A DNA stretch of 21,791 nucleotides. Origin: Priapulus caudatus. Its lineage: Eukaryota; Priapulida; Priapulimorpha; Priapulimorphida; Priapulidae. Numbering within the stretch: the first letter of the stretch is position 1; every line of letters starts with the position of its first letter. A program made the translations under genes and the position numbers. The notes beneath the pieces are model-generated. The model had not been told where the DNA came from, searched no databases, and saw nothing but the letters and a program-made list of their open reading frames with translations. This document shows, piece after piece, positions 8,401 through 19,173 of this stretch. The stretch is from the NCBI RefSeq assembly GCF_000485595.1, contig NW_014578394.1, positions 21,881-43,671 on the forward strand. Reading direction: 5' to 3'.

Positions 8401-11400
8401 CCGAGATGAGAGAGATGACATGCACCCCGAGATGGAGAGAGATGACATGCACCGAGATGAGAGAAGATGACCATGCACGAGATAAAGAGATGACATGCAT
8501 GGATGAGAGAGCATGACATACACGCCAGCGCCCGCCCCCCCCACACGCGACCCCAGAGATGAGAGGAGATGAGAGAGATGACATGCACGAGATGAGAGGA
8601 GATGACATCACCGAGATGAGAGAGATGACAATACACGCGATGAGAGAGATGACATGCACGAGGTGATGATGAGATGACAGTGCCACGAGATAAAGAGAGA
8701 TGACATGCACGAGATGCACGAGATGATATAGATCGACAATGCAGCGAGGATGAAAGAGAGATGACTATGCCCACGAATGAGCAGAGATGACAGCAGCGAG
8801 ATAGAGCAGATGACATGCACGAGAATGGCACGCGAATGAACGATAGATGACTGCACGAGATGCAGAGAGATGACATGCACGAGACTGAGAGAGATGACAT
8901 CACCCGATCGAGAGAGATGACATGAATGAGAGTGACGATACAACAGAGGAGGAGATGACATGGCACGAGCTGAGTAGAGATGCTACTACCACCGCGATGA
9001 GAGAGATGACAATGCAGCGAGATGACAGAGCATGGCAACTACACGCGATGAGAGAGATGACATGCACGAGATGAGAGAAAGACATGCACGAGATCATGAG
9101 ATGAAGAGATGACATGCACCGCAATGAGCAGAGATGACTAATGCACGAGATGCACGAGATGACGAGAGATGACATGCAACGAGCATGAGAGAGATTGAAA
9201 TGCAAGAACAGATGAGAGAGATCGACATGCATGAGATGAGAGAGATACATGCACGCAGATGAGAGAGCTGACTGCACCGAGATCGAGAGTAGATGACATG
9301 CCGAGATGAAGAGAATGAGAGAGATCGATCATCGCATGAGATGGAGAGAGATGCATAGCCGAGATGAGAGAGATGACAGCCGAGATGCCTGAGATGACGA
9401 GAGATAGACATGCCGAGATGCAGAGAGATGACATACACCGAGAGTGAGAGAGATGACATGCACGGAGATGAGAGAGATGACATGCAGCCCGAGCGAGCCG
9501 AGATGACATGGCACGAGATGAGAGACGATGAACATGCACGAGATGCACCGGATGAGAGAGATGTACCATGCAGCGACGATGAAGAGAGGGATGACATGCA
9601 TGAGATGAGAGAGACTGGACATACACGAGATACGAGAGAGTGACATACACGAGATGCACGAGATGAAAGGAGATGACATACACCGAATAGAGAGATGACA
9701 TGCACAAGATGAAGAGAGATCGACATACACCCCCGAGATAGAGAGATGACATACCGAGATGAGAGAGATGAGAGAAGATACATGCACTCCGAGATGAGAC
9801 GAGATGACATGGCATGAGATGAGAGGATGACATGCATGAGATGAGAGGAGAATGAGAGATGACATCCGGAGATGAGAGAAGATGACTATGCCACGGCGGA
9901 TGAGAGAGATGACATGCACCCGAGATGAAGAGGAGATGAGAGAGATGACATCACGAGATAGAGAGTGAATGCACGCGATGGGAGATGACACTACACGAGA
10001 TGAGAGAGATGTGACAGCACCGACGATGAGAGAGATGACATGCAGCCGAGATGAGAGACGATGACATAGCACCGAGATGATGAGAGTGACACTCCCGAGG
10101 TGAGAGAGATGACATAACAACGAGATGCACGAGGAGATGCATGCAGCGAGATGAGAGAATGAGCATACACGCGATAGAGAGATGACATGAAATGAGATGA
10201 AAGAGATGACATCGGCACGAGTGAGAGAGATGACAGCACGCGCCACCCCTTTTACGCCCCCAGCATGCAGCGTCCGAGAGTGAAGAGAGCCATGAATACC
10301 ACGAGATGAGAGAAATGACATACACGAGATGAGAGAGAATGACATGCACGAGATGAGAGAGATGACATAACCCGGAATGGAGAGATGAGCATGCACGAGA
10401 TGAGAGAGCAGACATCACCCCCCGCGATGAGAGAGATGACATGCAGCGAGATGAGAGAGATGACATGCAGCCCGAGTGAGACGAGATGACATGCCAACGC
10501 AGATGCACGAGATAGAGAGATGACATGCCACGAGATAGAGAGATGACCACACGAGGTGAGAGAGATGACACTGCCGAGATGACAGAGATGACATCGCCGC
10601 AGAGATGAGAGAGATGACATGCACGAGAATGAAGAGAGATGACATACACGAGTGCAGAGAGATGACATGCACCGGAGATGCATGAGATGCAGAGAGATGA
10701 CATCAGCACGAATGAGAGAAATACATACCACGCAGATGAGAGAGATGAGAGAAGGATGACATGCATCGAGATAAGAGAGATGACCTGCCATGAGCGATGA
10801 AGAAGAGATGCACAGTGCATCGAGATGAAGAGATGACGAGCGCTGAGATGGAGAGAGATGAACATGCAACGAGATGCACGAGATGCCGATAGATGACATC
10901 GAACGAGAGAGAGAGATGAACAGTCACGCCGATGAAGAGAGATGACATGCCGACGATGAGAGAGATGAATGCCCAGAGATGAGAGAGATGACATGCACGG
11001 ACGACTGAGCAGAGATACATGCCCGAGATGAGAGAGATGAACATGCACGAGACTGAGAGAGATGGACATCGCATCAGCCTAAGAGAGATGACATGCCGAT
11101 GAGAGAGATGACATACCGCAGATGAAGAGATGAAGAGAGATTGAGCAATGCACAGGAGAATGAGAGAGATGACATGCACGACATCGCACGAGACTGAGAG
11201 AGATGACATGGCACGAGATGAGAAAGATGACATGCATCGAGATGAGAGAGATGACATACAGAGATGAAGACATGACATGCACGAGATGAGAGAGATGACA
11301 TAGCACTGAATGAGAGAGATGACATGCACGAGATGAGAGAGATGACATGCACGAAGGTGGAGGAGAGATTACCATGGCACCGGCCGATGAGAGACGATTA

Positions 11401-11794
11401 AGTGCCGACGACTGAGAGAGATTACATGCAGCGAGATGAGAGATATGACATACACGGATAAGCGAGACTGACATGCATGATGATGAGAGAGATGACATAA
11501 CGAGGTGAGAGAGATGACATCGAACGAGATGAACGAGAGATGACATCGCAGCCGGAGGTGAGCGAGATGACATACGAGATGATGAGAGATGACATGCAGC
11601 GCGATGGAGAGAATGACTACACCACGAGATGAGAAGATGAACATACACGGCGACTGAGAGAGATGACATGGCACCGAGATGAGAGTAATGACATGCACCG
11701 CGATGAGAGAGATGACATGCACGACGGTGAGAGAGATGACATAAACTGAGATGGAGAGAGCTGAACATGCACGAGATGAGAGAGATGACATACC
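5456..11794. other. Noisy interior of the satellite
   Basis: From about 5456 the monomers carry a single-base insertion, deletion or C/G error every few units, while 5236-5455 and 11796-12438 are almost perfect. The damage stops abruptly at an ambiguous base. This pattern fits long-read sequence that could not be polished where short reads do not map uniquely. Copy number and variants inside this stretch should not be trusted. Confidence 0.8.
7421..7466. other. C/G-only island inside the satellite
   Basis: About 46 bp of nearly pure C and G (cgccgcccgcgccccgcc and onward) interrupt the purine-rich monomers. Similar shorter islands occur at 8523-8554 and 10236-10275. They resemble read errors more than inserts, because no shared sequence or target duplication is visible. 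Confidence 0.5.
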
Positions 11795-11795
11795 N
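11795..11795. other. Single ambiguous base (N), assembly join
   Basis: The only N in the window. It sits exactly where noisy monomers on the left meet clean monomers on the right, so it probably marks a join or an unresolved gap. Confidence 0.85.
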
Positions 11796-12437
11796 AGAGA
11801 TGACATGCACGAGATGAGAGAGATGACATGCACGAGATGAGAGAGATGACATGCACGAGATGAGAGAGATGACATGCACGAGATGAGAGAGATGACATAC
11901 ACGCGATGAGAGAGATGACATGCACGAGATGAGAGAGATGACATACACGCGATGAGAGAGATGACATGCACGAGATGAGAGAAATGACATGCATGAGATG
12001 AGAGAGATGACATGCACGAGATGCACGAGATGAGAGAGATGACATGCACGAGATGAGAGAGATGACATACACGAGATGAGAGAGATGACATGCACGAGAT
12101 GAGAGAGATGACATGCACGAGATGAGAGAGATGACATGCACGAGATGAGAGAGATGACATGCACGAGATGAGAGAGATGAGAGAGATGACATGCACGAGA
12201 TGAGAGAGATGACATACACGAGATGAGAGAGATGAGAGAGATGACATGCACGAGATGAGAGAGATGACATGCACGAGATGAGAGAGATGACATGCACGAG
12301 ATGAGAGAGATGACATACACGAGATGCACGAGATGAGAGAGATGACATACACGAGATGAGAGAGATGACATGCACGAGATGAGAGAGATGACATGAACGA
12401 GATGAGAGAGATGACATGCACGAGATGAGAGAGATGA

Positions 12438-12502
12438 CACACACACACGCACGCACGCACGCACGCACGCACGCACACACGCATATATAAATATATATAT
12501 AA
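12438..12502. repeat. CA/CGCA microsatellite with TA tail
   Basis: The satellite ends in gacacacacac, followed by about seven CGCA units, then CACACGCA and a short TATATAAATATATA tract. Confidence 0.9.
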
Positions 12503-12982
12503 ACCTAGGTAGCTCCAGCCAGTGTGCAATTCGTGATTCTACAGAGTGTAGAAGAGAAAGCCACACATAGAGAGGAGAAAAGGATCTAATACGCATTAGG
12601 ACGCAATAGAATATACAACACGCGATCACATGCAGGCGGTTTGACGTGATGATAGGGTGTTCAGCTAAAATAATGTGTAGGCTGGGCTTCATTTATGATT
12701 GGAAGTCACAGTGATTTGATTTACGCACGGAGACGTATTTTTAGGCACATTGGCGCGTGAGATATATCGAAATGTCATGTCTCCAGTGCTACCGAAAATA
12801 ATTTTAATTTCCATATGATAGAGATAGAGACTGCTCAACGCTCGATGCAAGGACGTTGGTAATTAGTATCATTGGTAATGCGATGAACACGGGTTCTCAC
12901 TTTATTCTTGATCGAATGGCTTCTAGATATAGAGCAAACCAGGAGGCCAGTTACACAGCCATCGGCAGCCACCGACAACCAT
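12503..12982. other. Anonymous sequence, no gene seen
   Basis: Unique-looking sequence between the satellite and the GT tract. The minus-strand frame that crosses it runs on from the satellite and has no independent support. Confidence 0.6.
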
Positions 12983-12984
12983 GC

Positions 12985-13047
<63 letters not shown>

Positions 13048-13105
13048 TTAGTGTGTGTGTCTGTGTGTGCGTGCGTGCGTGCGTGCGTGTGAGTATGTGT
13101 GTGTC
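12983..13105. repeat. GT microsatellite
   Basis: Long (GT)n tract with GC, CTTA and GCGT interruptions. Confidence 0.95.
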
Positions 13106-14363
13106 TCCTATAGATTACCCTGCTAGCTGCCATATAATGGGGGGTATCGCGTGAACGAATAAAAGCGTTCTTTTATCCATGCGTCAAGAAAATGTGAAAT
13201 GACAAGTAAGTGGACGGATAGAGGGAGGAGAGGATGTTCAACTAGTTAAAAATCATCGAGTGGGATCGTCAGGGTAAATCGTATTCAAGCATAAGGACAA
13301 CTTTGTTTTTCTTGCCTACCGTACGACCATGCACGTATGCTTGCCGACCGCATGTGCTTAAGATATTGCTGTCCTACGCGGCCCACCTGTCAAATGGTTC
13401 TAGCTGCATCATCTCCGGCTAAGTGACATACTACTTATTAACTCGGTGCGTCTACATGACGTGCGTAATCAACGTGAGAGTGAGAGACTCCATTAATCAA
13501 TCTGTTGAAAGGTCATGGTCTTAACATCTTTCCAAGCACGCACTGGTAAGAAAATGTCAACCGCACATGATCATGATCACTTCGCATACGGGTGGTCAGT
13601 GAGTGGGAGCAACGTGGGAAGCATATTTTACCTAATTACTGCCCGTCAACACCATGCATCCTCTGTAGGAATTCAAAATTCCCCATATCGCGTATCCACT
13701 AACCTGACGTGTATCCAAAGTCGCTGTCCATTAACATGATTGGCACGACCAAAGCAATAGTGCTTACAAGTTACAACGTATGTTTTGATGATAATTGGAA
13801 TTGTGATAGTTGATTTTGATGATAGTTGGATTATGGTAAAATTACGCTTAGCAGGCTATAAGACTGATACTGAGCACTGTCGGTGTACTAGGCCTACTGG
13901 TATGGAGTACTATTAGCAACCTTTTCCTGGTATCGTCAATAACAAAATAAGAAACAGCGAATCAATGCAAGATCCCGCGAAATACCAAGCCCTAAAATCT
14001 CAACACGTCGTAACATTCCGCATTTATTGGCAGGCGCGTGAATTTCAACTTGCTGACTATATTAGTTACCACGGGTCATTATGACAGGTCAATGCACAGC
14101 AAACTGTGTGCAGCAAAATTGTGGGCTGTGCTGCAATCGCGCGGCAATGACGCTGGGGGCAACGTTGGCGTATATGGTTGGCATGATCATGGTTTGCTAG
14201 TGGCTGACTGTGTGACGTTTGCCCAACGTACGCGTATGATTAGCACGGTCACGGTTGGTAACTTGGTAAGTAGTTGGATGCATCACATTGGCGCAACGTC
14301 AGAATACGGTTGGCGCGATGCCATTTGGCCCAACATTGACATGTCATGAAATAAGCCGCTGCG
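13106..14363. other. Anonymous sequence, no supported gene
   Basis: Two plus-strand frames of 74 and 103 codons (13515-13739, 14038-14349) show no recognisable domain or coding bias. A short direct repeat built on ttttgatgata occurs at about 13785-13840. The motif TTGGC recurs at 14160-14340 without clear periodicity. Confidence 0.5.

Positions 14364-14433
<70 letters not shown>
14364..14433. repeat. TA dinucleotide repeat
   Basis: About 35 TA units with one C interruption near the left end. Confidence 0.97.
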
Positions 14434-14803
14434 GCAGCCCCAGAGAGAAAGAAATATATGTAAACAGATAAGACGCCAAGGCCGAGATGCGATTGACGTC
14501 ATCGAGGTAAGCTGCCATGCCGATTAATGGTGTCTAGTATCCATGTAAGGAGATATATATATAGGACACGTAGTTTGGCATCGTTGGCCCAGATAACTCG
14601 GACGGCATTGGCAGCATAGTTTTTCAAGTGAATTTATCGTTTTAATTTCGGGTTTCCATTTCCATTACGATTTCCATTAAATCTAATTTTCATTGTGATT
14701 TTATATTTGCTTACATAAATGAAGCAATACACACATAGTGCAAGTGGGCGATAAGAAGAGCGCGAGAAAGATGGAGAGCGAGAAGGTATGTGCGAGACAC
14801 ACG
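14434..14803. other. Anonymous sequence, no gene seen
   Basis: Contains a short cluster of tttccatt units at about 14646-14700. Nothing else is supported. Confidence 0.6.
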
Positions 14804-14857
14804 CGCGCGTGCAGAGAGAGAGCGAGAGCGCGCGCGAGCGCGCGAGAGCGATAGAGA
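14804..14857. repeat. GA/GC-rich simple repeat
   Basis: Mixed GAGA and GCGC dinucleotide tract. Confidence 0.85.
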
Positions 14858-14977
14858 GCCTGGGTTACCAGGTGGCTGGGCGACCAATATTTCCCAATGA
14901 ACTAATGTCGATAAAGCGCAAGACATTGATGTGCGCGCACGTTTACAGTACACAACTTTTTTGTGTGACGACTGTAG

Positions 14978-14997
14978 TTTTTTTTTTGGGGGGGGGG
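14978..14997. repeat. Adjoining T10 and G10 homopolymers
   Basis: Ten T followed directly by ten G. The exact lengths may be unreliable. Confidence 0.85.
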
Positions 14998-15209
14998 TCA
15001 GATAATGGGGTTACGCGCAGCGGGGCTAAACGTGTGTGTGTCAAACCTGTTGTCCAGAGGTAGTCAATGGCCGCGCAGCTAGGCTCTCTTTGTGTCCAAC
15101 TAGCTTTCAACTTGTTGCTCAGCGCGCTGTCTAATAATGCAACGACCTCGAAGTGCAGCGGTGTGTTTATAATAGTCACCCGCTGTAGAATATAGAGGCT
15201 ATAGTATAG

Positions 15210-15470
15210 AGGCAGTAGCAACAACAACTGCAGTATCAGCAGCAGTGGAGGCGGCCGTAGCAGTAGCAGTAGCAGTAGCGGGTTCATGAAAGGTACCAAC
15301 AGCAGCAGAATGAGCAGCGTGGTTGACTATAAACACCAACAACGACGATGACAACTGAACAACAACAACAACAACAACTACAACTACAACTACAACAACA
15401 ACAGCAGCAGCAACAGCAACAACAACAACAACAGCAGCAGCAACAGCAACAACAACAATTAACAACATTA
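15210..15470. repeat. CAG/CAA/TAC trinucleotide repeat
   Basis: Imperfect triplet array of CAA, CAG and TAC units, with a GTAGCA block at about 15255-15280. The plus-strand asparagine/serine phase is bounded by stops on both sides (TGA just before, TAA after). The minus-strand poly-Cys and poly-Val frames are products of the repeat. There is no flanking coding sequence to make it a polyglutamine exon. Confidence 0.9.
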
Positions 15471-15602
15471 GCAGTGAGAACCTGTGGCAACTGCATTTTT
15501 TTCAAGCCTTAGAACGGTTTAAATTTGGCATCACAAATCACTTGTATTTACTGCATTTGTTGTTATACGTATATTCTGTTAGGAAACATAGTACGTGCTT
15601 AT

Positions 15603-15700
15603 TTTCTCTTACGGTCTTCCTCCCATATCTCCCTCCACCTCTCTATCACTCTCCCCTGCCTCGCATCCCCTTCTCTCCCTTTCTCCCACTCGCTTTTTTT
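15603..15700. repeat. Polypyrimidine tract
   Basis: Nearly 100 bp dominated by C and T (ctccctccacctctctatc and similar), ending in T8. It could favour triplex formation; no splice acceptor context is evident. Confidence 0.8.
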
Positions 15701-16190
15701 GAGTGACAGCTTGCCCATCACTGCGAATCTATCACCCAGATTCTAGTAAACACTAAGTCCACGACTAGAATTAGACCGAAATCAGACAAAACGATTGCTA
15801 ATCTTATTCAATTTGCCTTTTAATGACAGTTCATCTATCAACAAATATTATAGAATATTTCTTTGTGCAAAGTTATCGGAATTGCGTAGATTTACTATCG
15901 TGGACTGAGATGGGGGACAGTAATATATAGTGCCTAATCCTTCACGATCGAGTACCGTCTCTCAGTGTATTATCCCGCTGAAATATTTTATGTACGTCAG
16001 CGGTACATAGTGGTTGTACTACTACTGTGCTGTGTGTCTGGAATAACATCTTTGGCTTGCAACGCATACATGATCGGAAGTAAATAATACGGAATTCTGC
16101 GAATTTCCATGCTCATGTTCATGCCTGACGTAGATATGGCATATATACCTAGCCATATATAACTCGCTATCTCGGATACGCGAGAGTGTT
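15701..16190. other. Anonymous sequence, no gene seen
   Basis: No supported reading frame. A short inverted pair, atatggc with gccatat, occurs at about 16132-16160. Confidence 0.6.
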
Positions 16191-16219
16191 CGTTTATATA
16201 GCGTGTTAGTATATAAACG
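16191..16219. repeat. Perfect 10 bp-arm inverted repeat
   Basis: CGTTTATATA pairs with TATATAAACG across a nine-base loop. No duplication is seen at the ends. Confidence 0.8.
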
Positions 16220-16391
16220 ATCACGGCGTCTTTCTCTTTCTCCTCTCGTTTCCACCCACTCTCTCGCCTCTCAACGGCATACATTCATTTCCTATGACCT
16301 TGTACTTTATAAACAGCAGCTTACCGTTAAAACTATTGGAACTGTGTCCCGTTCACTGAATTACCCGTTACGTGTGCTAGTTCATAATAAA

Positions 16392-16495
16392 ATGTACACG
16401 CATGTACACACGCATGTACATACGCATGCACACACACACATGCACACACACACATGCACACACGCATGCACATACGCATGCATATACGAAGTGCA
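16392..16495. repeat. CA-rich minisatellite
   Basis: Units of acacgcatgt, acatacgcatgc and cacacatgca. Both strands read open because the units lack stop codons. Confidence 0.9.
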
Positions 16496-16565
16496 AACGC
16501 GTTGTAACCAAGAAATACAAACCAAGAAGGCAATCAAATAACTATATATACCAAGTATGTGTATT

Positions 16566-16583
16566 TAGATACACGTGTATCTA
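16566..16583. repeat. 18 bp perfect palindrome around CACGTG
   Basis: TAGATACACGTGTATCTA is fully self-complementary and centred on an E-box-type CACGTG. A regulatory role is only a possibility. Confidence 0.7.
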
Positions 16584-16724
16584 GATGTCACGCACGGTTA
16601 ACGTGTCAACCCTCCGGTGTCTGTTATGTTACTGAGCAAATAATATCTCTGTCACCACGGCAGCGTTCTGCCCGTGTAGTAACTAACACATCTGTAATGG
16701 GTATCGCGGAAATGATTGTATCAC

Positions 16725-16780
16725 GTACGTGTGTGCGTGTGCACGTATACGTACGTGCATGTGTGCGTGTGCACGTATCG
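16725..16780. repeat. Two copies of a GTGTGCGTGTGCACGTAT unit
   Basis: Two nearly identical 19-20 bp units about 31 bp apart, at roughly 16730 and 16761. Confidence 0.75.
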
Positions 16781-16839
16781 GAGTCTTCATCTCACACGAC
16801 ATCACTCTGTGACACCCTGTCGCAGCTAACAGTGATGTC

Positions 16840-18840
16840 ATGGTGAGAACACTTGCCTGCGGTAATCGGAAAATGCTTTCTTAGCAGGCACCATTCGTAG
16901 CATGCTTCACGAGACAGCCCATAAGGCATGGATGATCCGGTACTTGTTGGGTTGGTGATGGATTTCTTGCTCAAAGAAAACAGGTCCTCAAACAGCCACC
17001 AAGTCTGATTTGGTACACAGTTCTGAGCTTGACCCATATGAGACAATGCTGGGTGGACACGCCTTGGTTTTCATGCTCTCAAAGAACTCCTCCAATTTCT
17101 ATTACGTATCTGCGATGCAATGTAAGCCTTTAGAAACAGATGAGAGCCGTTGCTTGGGACCTGGACTTTCTCACGACTGCAGAGGCCGCTGATAGAGGCG
17201 ATTGTCTCCTCTTGATAGGATCTTTTTGATGGGCTTTGTCTTGTTGACCAGTGCGCTCGCTGATAAAGTTTGTTTGGTCTGTCCACTTTTCTTCAATCCT
17301 CGTTCCAGTTGTCGATGACTGCTGCATCGTGCAATCGTACTCTGGTGATCCTAGTACGAGAAATCTACATTGCAAATGCCATCTGTCTGTTTGGTCTTGC
17401 TCGTCGTGTCGGGTGCAAGTTAGTCTTCTTTCTCTTCCTCAGTAGAGCAAACCAACTCTGCCCAATCACCAACGTGCCATTTTTGGGACCACCACACCAT
17501 CCAACGTTCGCAGTGAGCTGCAGGGTTTTGCCGTTCAGGCCACAGTTACCACCGTCACCTTCACAGAAGATTGTTTCTGCTTCGTGGGTCTGGTCAATGC
17601 AATAGGCAGAGAAGCTGTGTGCGTCCCTCTTGTCGTCTTTTTCACAGCAAGGTTTCCTTTGTAGAAAAACATTTCGGCCGGGACATCAGGGATGAGTATT
17701 TTTAGCATAATAATGTAAATCAAGTGGAACTGGTATCACTCTGTCATACTGGTCGCTCGTGTCCCAAGGCGAAAACCAAGGCACTGTACCTTGGTCAATG
17801 ATCCACTATAGAGTATGAAGTCCGTCCTCTCTTATTGATCGCTACCGTTACGATGCATCACTCTATGTCATCCAGCTGCAGGATGATGGACAGAAGTTGC
17901 GACTGGAGACACTGACACAGCTATTTCAGGCACCAATCCATCCTAAGAGCACAGTCAGATCCTTTTCATCATCCAGGTCATTGTCTCGTACTCAGGTAGG
18001 CTCTTTTAGATAAATGGGCTGCTCCGTCGTTGTGACTTTATCCGCGTCTGCGCCCGTGCGCCACATGGGACCCCTCTTCCCATAAAGGTGAGATCTTTTG
18101 CCCTGTCCTACGCTACCAGACTCTCAATTTGTACAAGTGCTCCATTTCCAGCAAGCGTCCCTCCAAAATTGCCAAGTGATTTGCCAGTGCCCGCCGACTT
18201 CTCATGTGAAATGTCCCACCAAACATCTCAATTAAAGTGATCTTAGCCGTGATTCGCTGTTGCCAGTCTCTTCCATGGAATTGGTTTTGCCACTTTACCT
18301 ACCACGGCCGCTTCTCACAGTGATGAGCCGGTACTCCTCGATCCAAGATTCCAGTAAATCACTGCCTTGCTTTTACCAACTGATGATTGCACTGGATATC
18401 TGATGAAGCTGGCGCGTCAGCTCTTGTTGGTGTTTCAAACTTCATCGCCACTATTTCCTAATCTATGCCACATTGCCAACAGCCTTAGGTTGAAAGCGAA
18501 AGCACTCAAGGTTTTTTCCGATGCTGCTGCGCTGTTCCTGTGCTTGACACTGAATCCAGCTTCCTTGGCCATGGAAGAAGTCGGCATGTCCAATTTGGCT
18601 AGTAGTATCCTCAAGTAAACATCTGCAATTTCTTGTTTTCCCATCACAACCACTATGAAGTTGACTGCAACTATAATATTTTTATAGAAAGGTTCGTCCT
18701 GTCAACATGTCTATAGCAGGGACTCGGTTCAGAGCAAGGTGGGATGAGGCCAGAACACCTGTTCAGTCCAAGAGGGGCTCAGCCATTTGGAAACAGTCCC
18801 CACCAACCAAAGCTGGAGCCCTTTGTCCATTTATGGTAAT
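16840..18840 (-). pseudogene. Decayed coding remnant, family unrecognised
   Basis: Successive minus-strand stretches read protein-like but change frame and carry stops. In order: 18653-18435 (72 codons, includes YLRILLAKLDMPTSSMAKEA); 18360-18295 (LLESWIEEYRLITVRSG); 18298-18116 (61 codons, includes HLAILEGRLLEMEHLYKL); 18066-17926 (acidic, DNDLDDEKDLTVLLGWIGA, one internal stop); 17805-17365 (147 codons with a single internal TGA at 17686-17688); then basic and mixed blocks to about 16840 (NCVPNQTWWLFEDLFSLSKK). The largest block has several cysteines (PCCEKDD, AYCIDQTHEAETIFCEG, GNC) that could belong to a zinc-binding module such as a PHD-type finger, but the spacing is not conclusive. A transposon protein is the likeliest source. 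Frame changes could be real decay or uncorrected indels. Confidence 0.5.
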
Positions 18841-19173
18841 TCATCCATGACATGGATTTTAAGGAGGTTATGTGTGCTCACAAAGCTCTTTCTTTTTCGA
18901 GCTCTGCTGCGCCGTGTTGCACGGTACACAGTTACCTGTAGTTAGCTTGCCTTTGTATTGCCTTATGTTTTAGTTGTCTGTGCGTGTTTTTATATCTTTT
19001 ATATAGCTTTGGTTAATTAAGTTTGTCTGGAAGTCCAGCTATGTATACTCTTGTACTAATCGTCGTAGATTTCTGTCGATACGTACACAGTGCGGTTGTT
19101 GCATAAGATGTACGTGTGATTGAAGTTGCAACTGATATAATCTCGATGCTAGTGAGATATAGTCACTTTGAGT
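18841..19173. other. Anonymous sequence, no gene seen
   Basis: T-rich sequence between the coding remnant and the 210 bp repeats. No feature is supported. Confidence 0.6.

Larger units (their letters stand above)
5236..12438. repeat. 23 bp tandem satellite, about 7.2 kb
   Basis: The monomer is 23 bp: catgcacgag followed by atgagagagatga. The main variants are catacac for catgcac, gaggtg or gcgatg for gagatg, and 32 bp units that carry an extra 9 bp (either an added gatgcacga or an added agagagatg). Roughly 300 units are present. At the clean left end catgcac and catacac units alternate, giving a 46 bp pattern. The monomer has no stop codon in any minus-strand frame, and since 23 is not a multiple of three each frame visits all phases. 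This produces long false frames (up to 537 codons) built from a 23-residue repeat rich in S, L, H, C, I and V. I see no sign of real coding. Confidence 0.97.

Noticed and set aside
5236-12438. CRISPR-like array
   Set aside because: The 23 bp units are contiguous with no unique spacers, and the genome context is eukaryotic.
5090-12692. Long minus-strand reading frames (up to 537 codons) across the central array
   Set aside because: They consist of a 23-residue repeat forced by a stop-free 23 bp monomer, overlap one another in all three frames, and cross noisy sequence and an N.
13515-13739. 74-codon plus-strand frame
   Set aside because: No domain, signal or codon evidence, and no neighbouring exon-like sequence.
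14038-14349. 103-codon plus-strand frame
   Set aside because: No recognisable domain or gene structure; a frame of this length is expected by chance in this composition.
15199-15505. Poly-Cys and poly-Val frames, and a possible polyglutamine exon
   Set aside because: They are products of the triplet repeat; the plus-strand frames stop just outside it and no flanking coding sequence is seen.
16203-16584. Frames of 60-112 codons in the CA-rich minisatellite
   Set aside because: The repeat lacks stop codons on both strands; the encoded Thr/His and Cys/Val runs are repeat artefacts.
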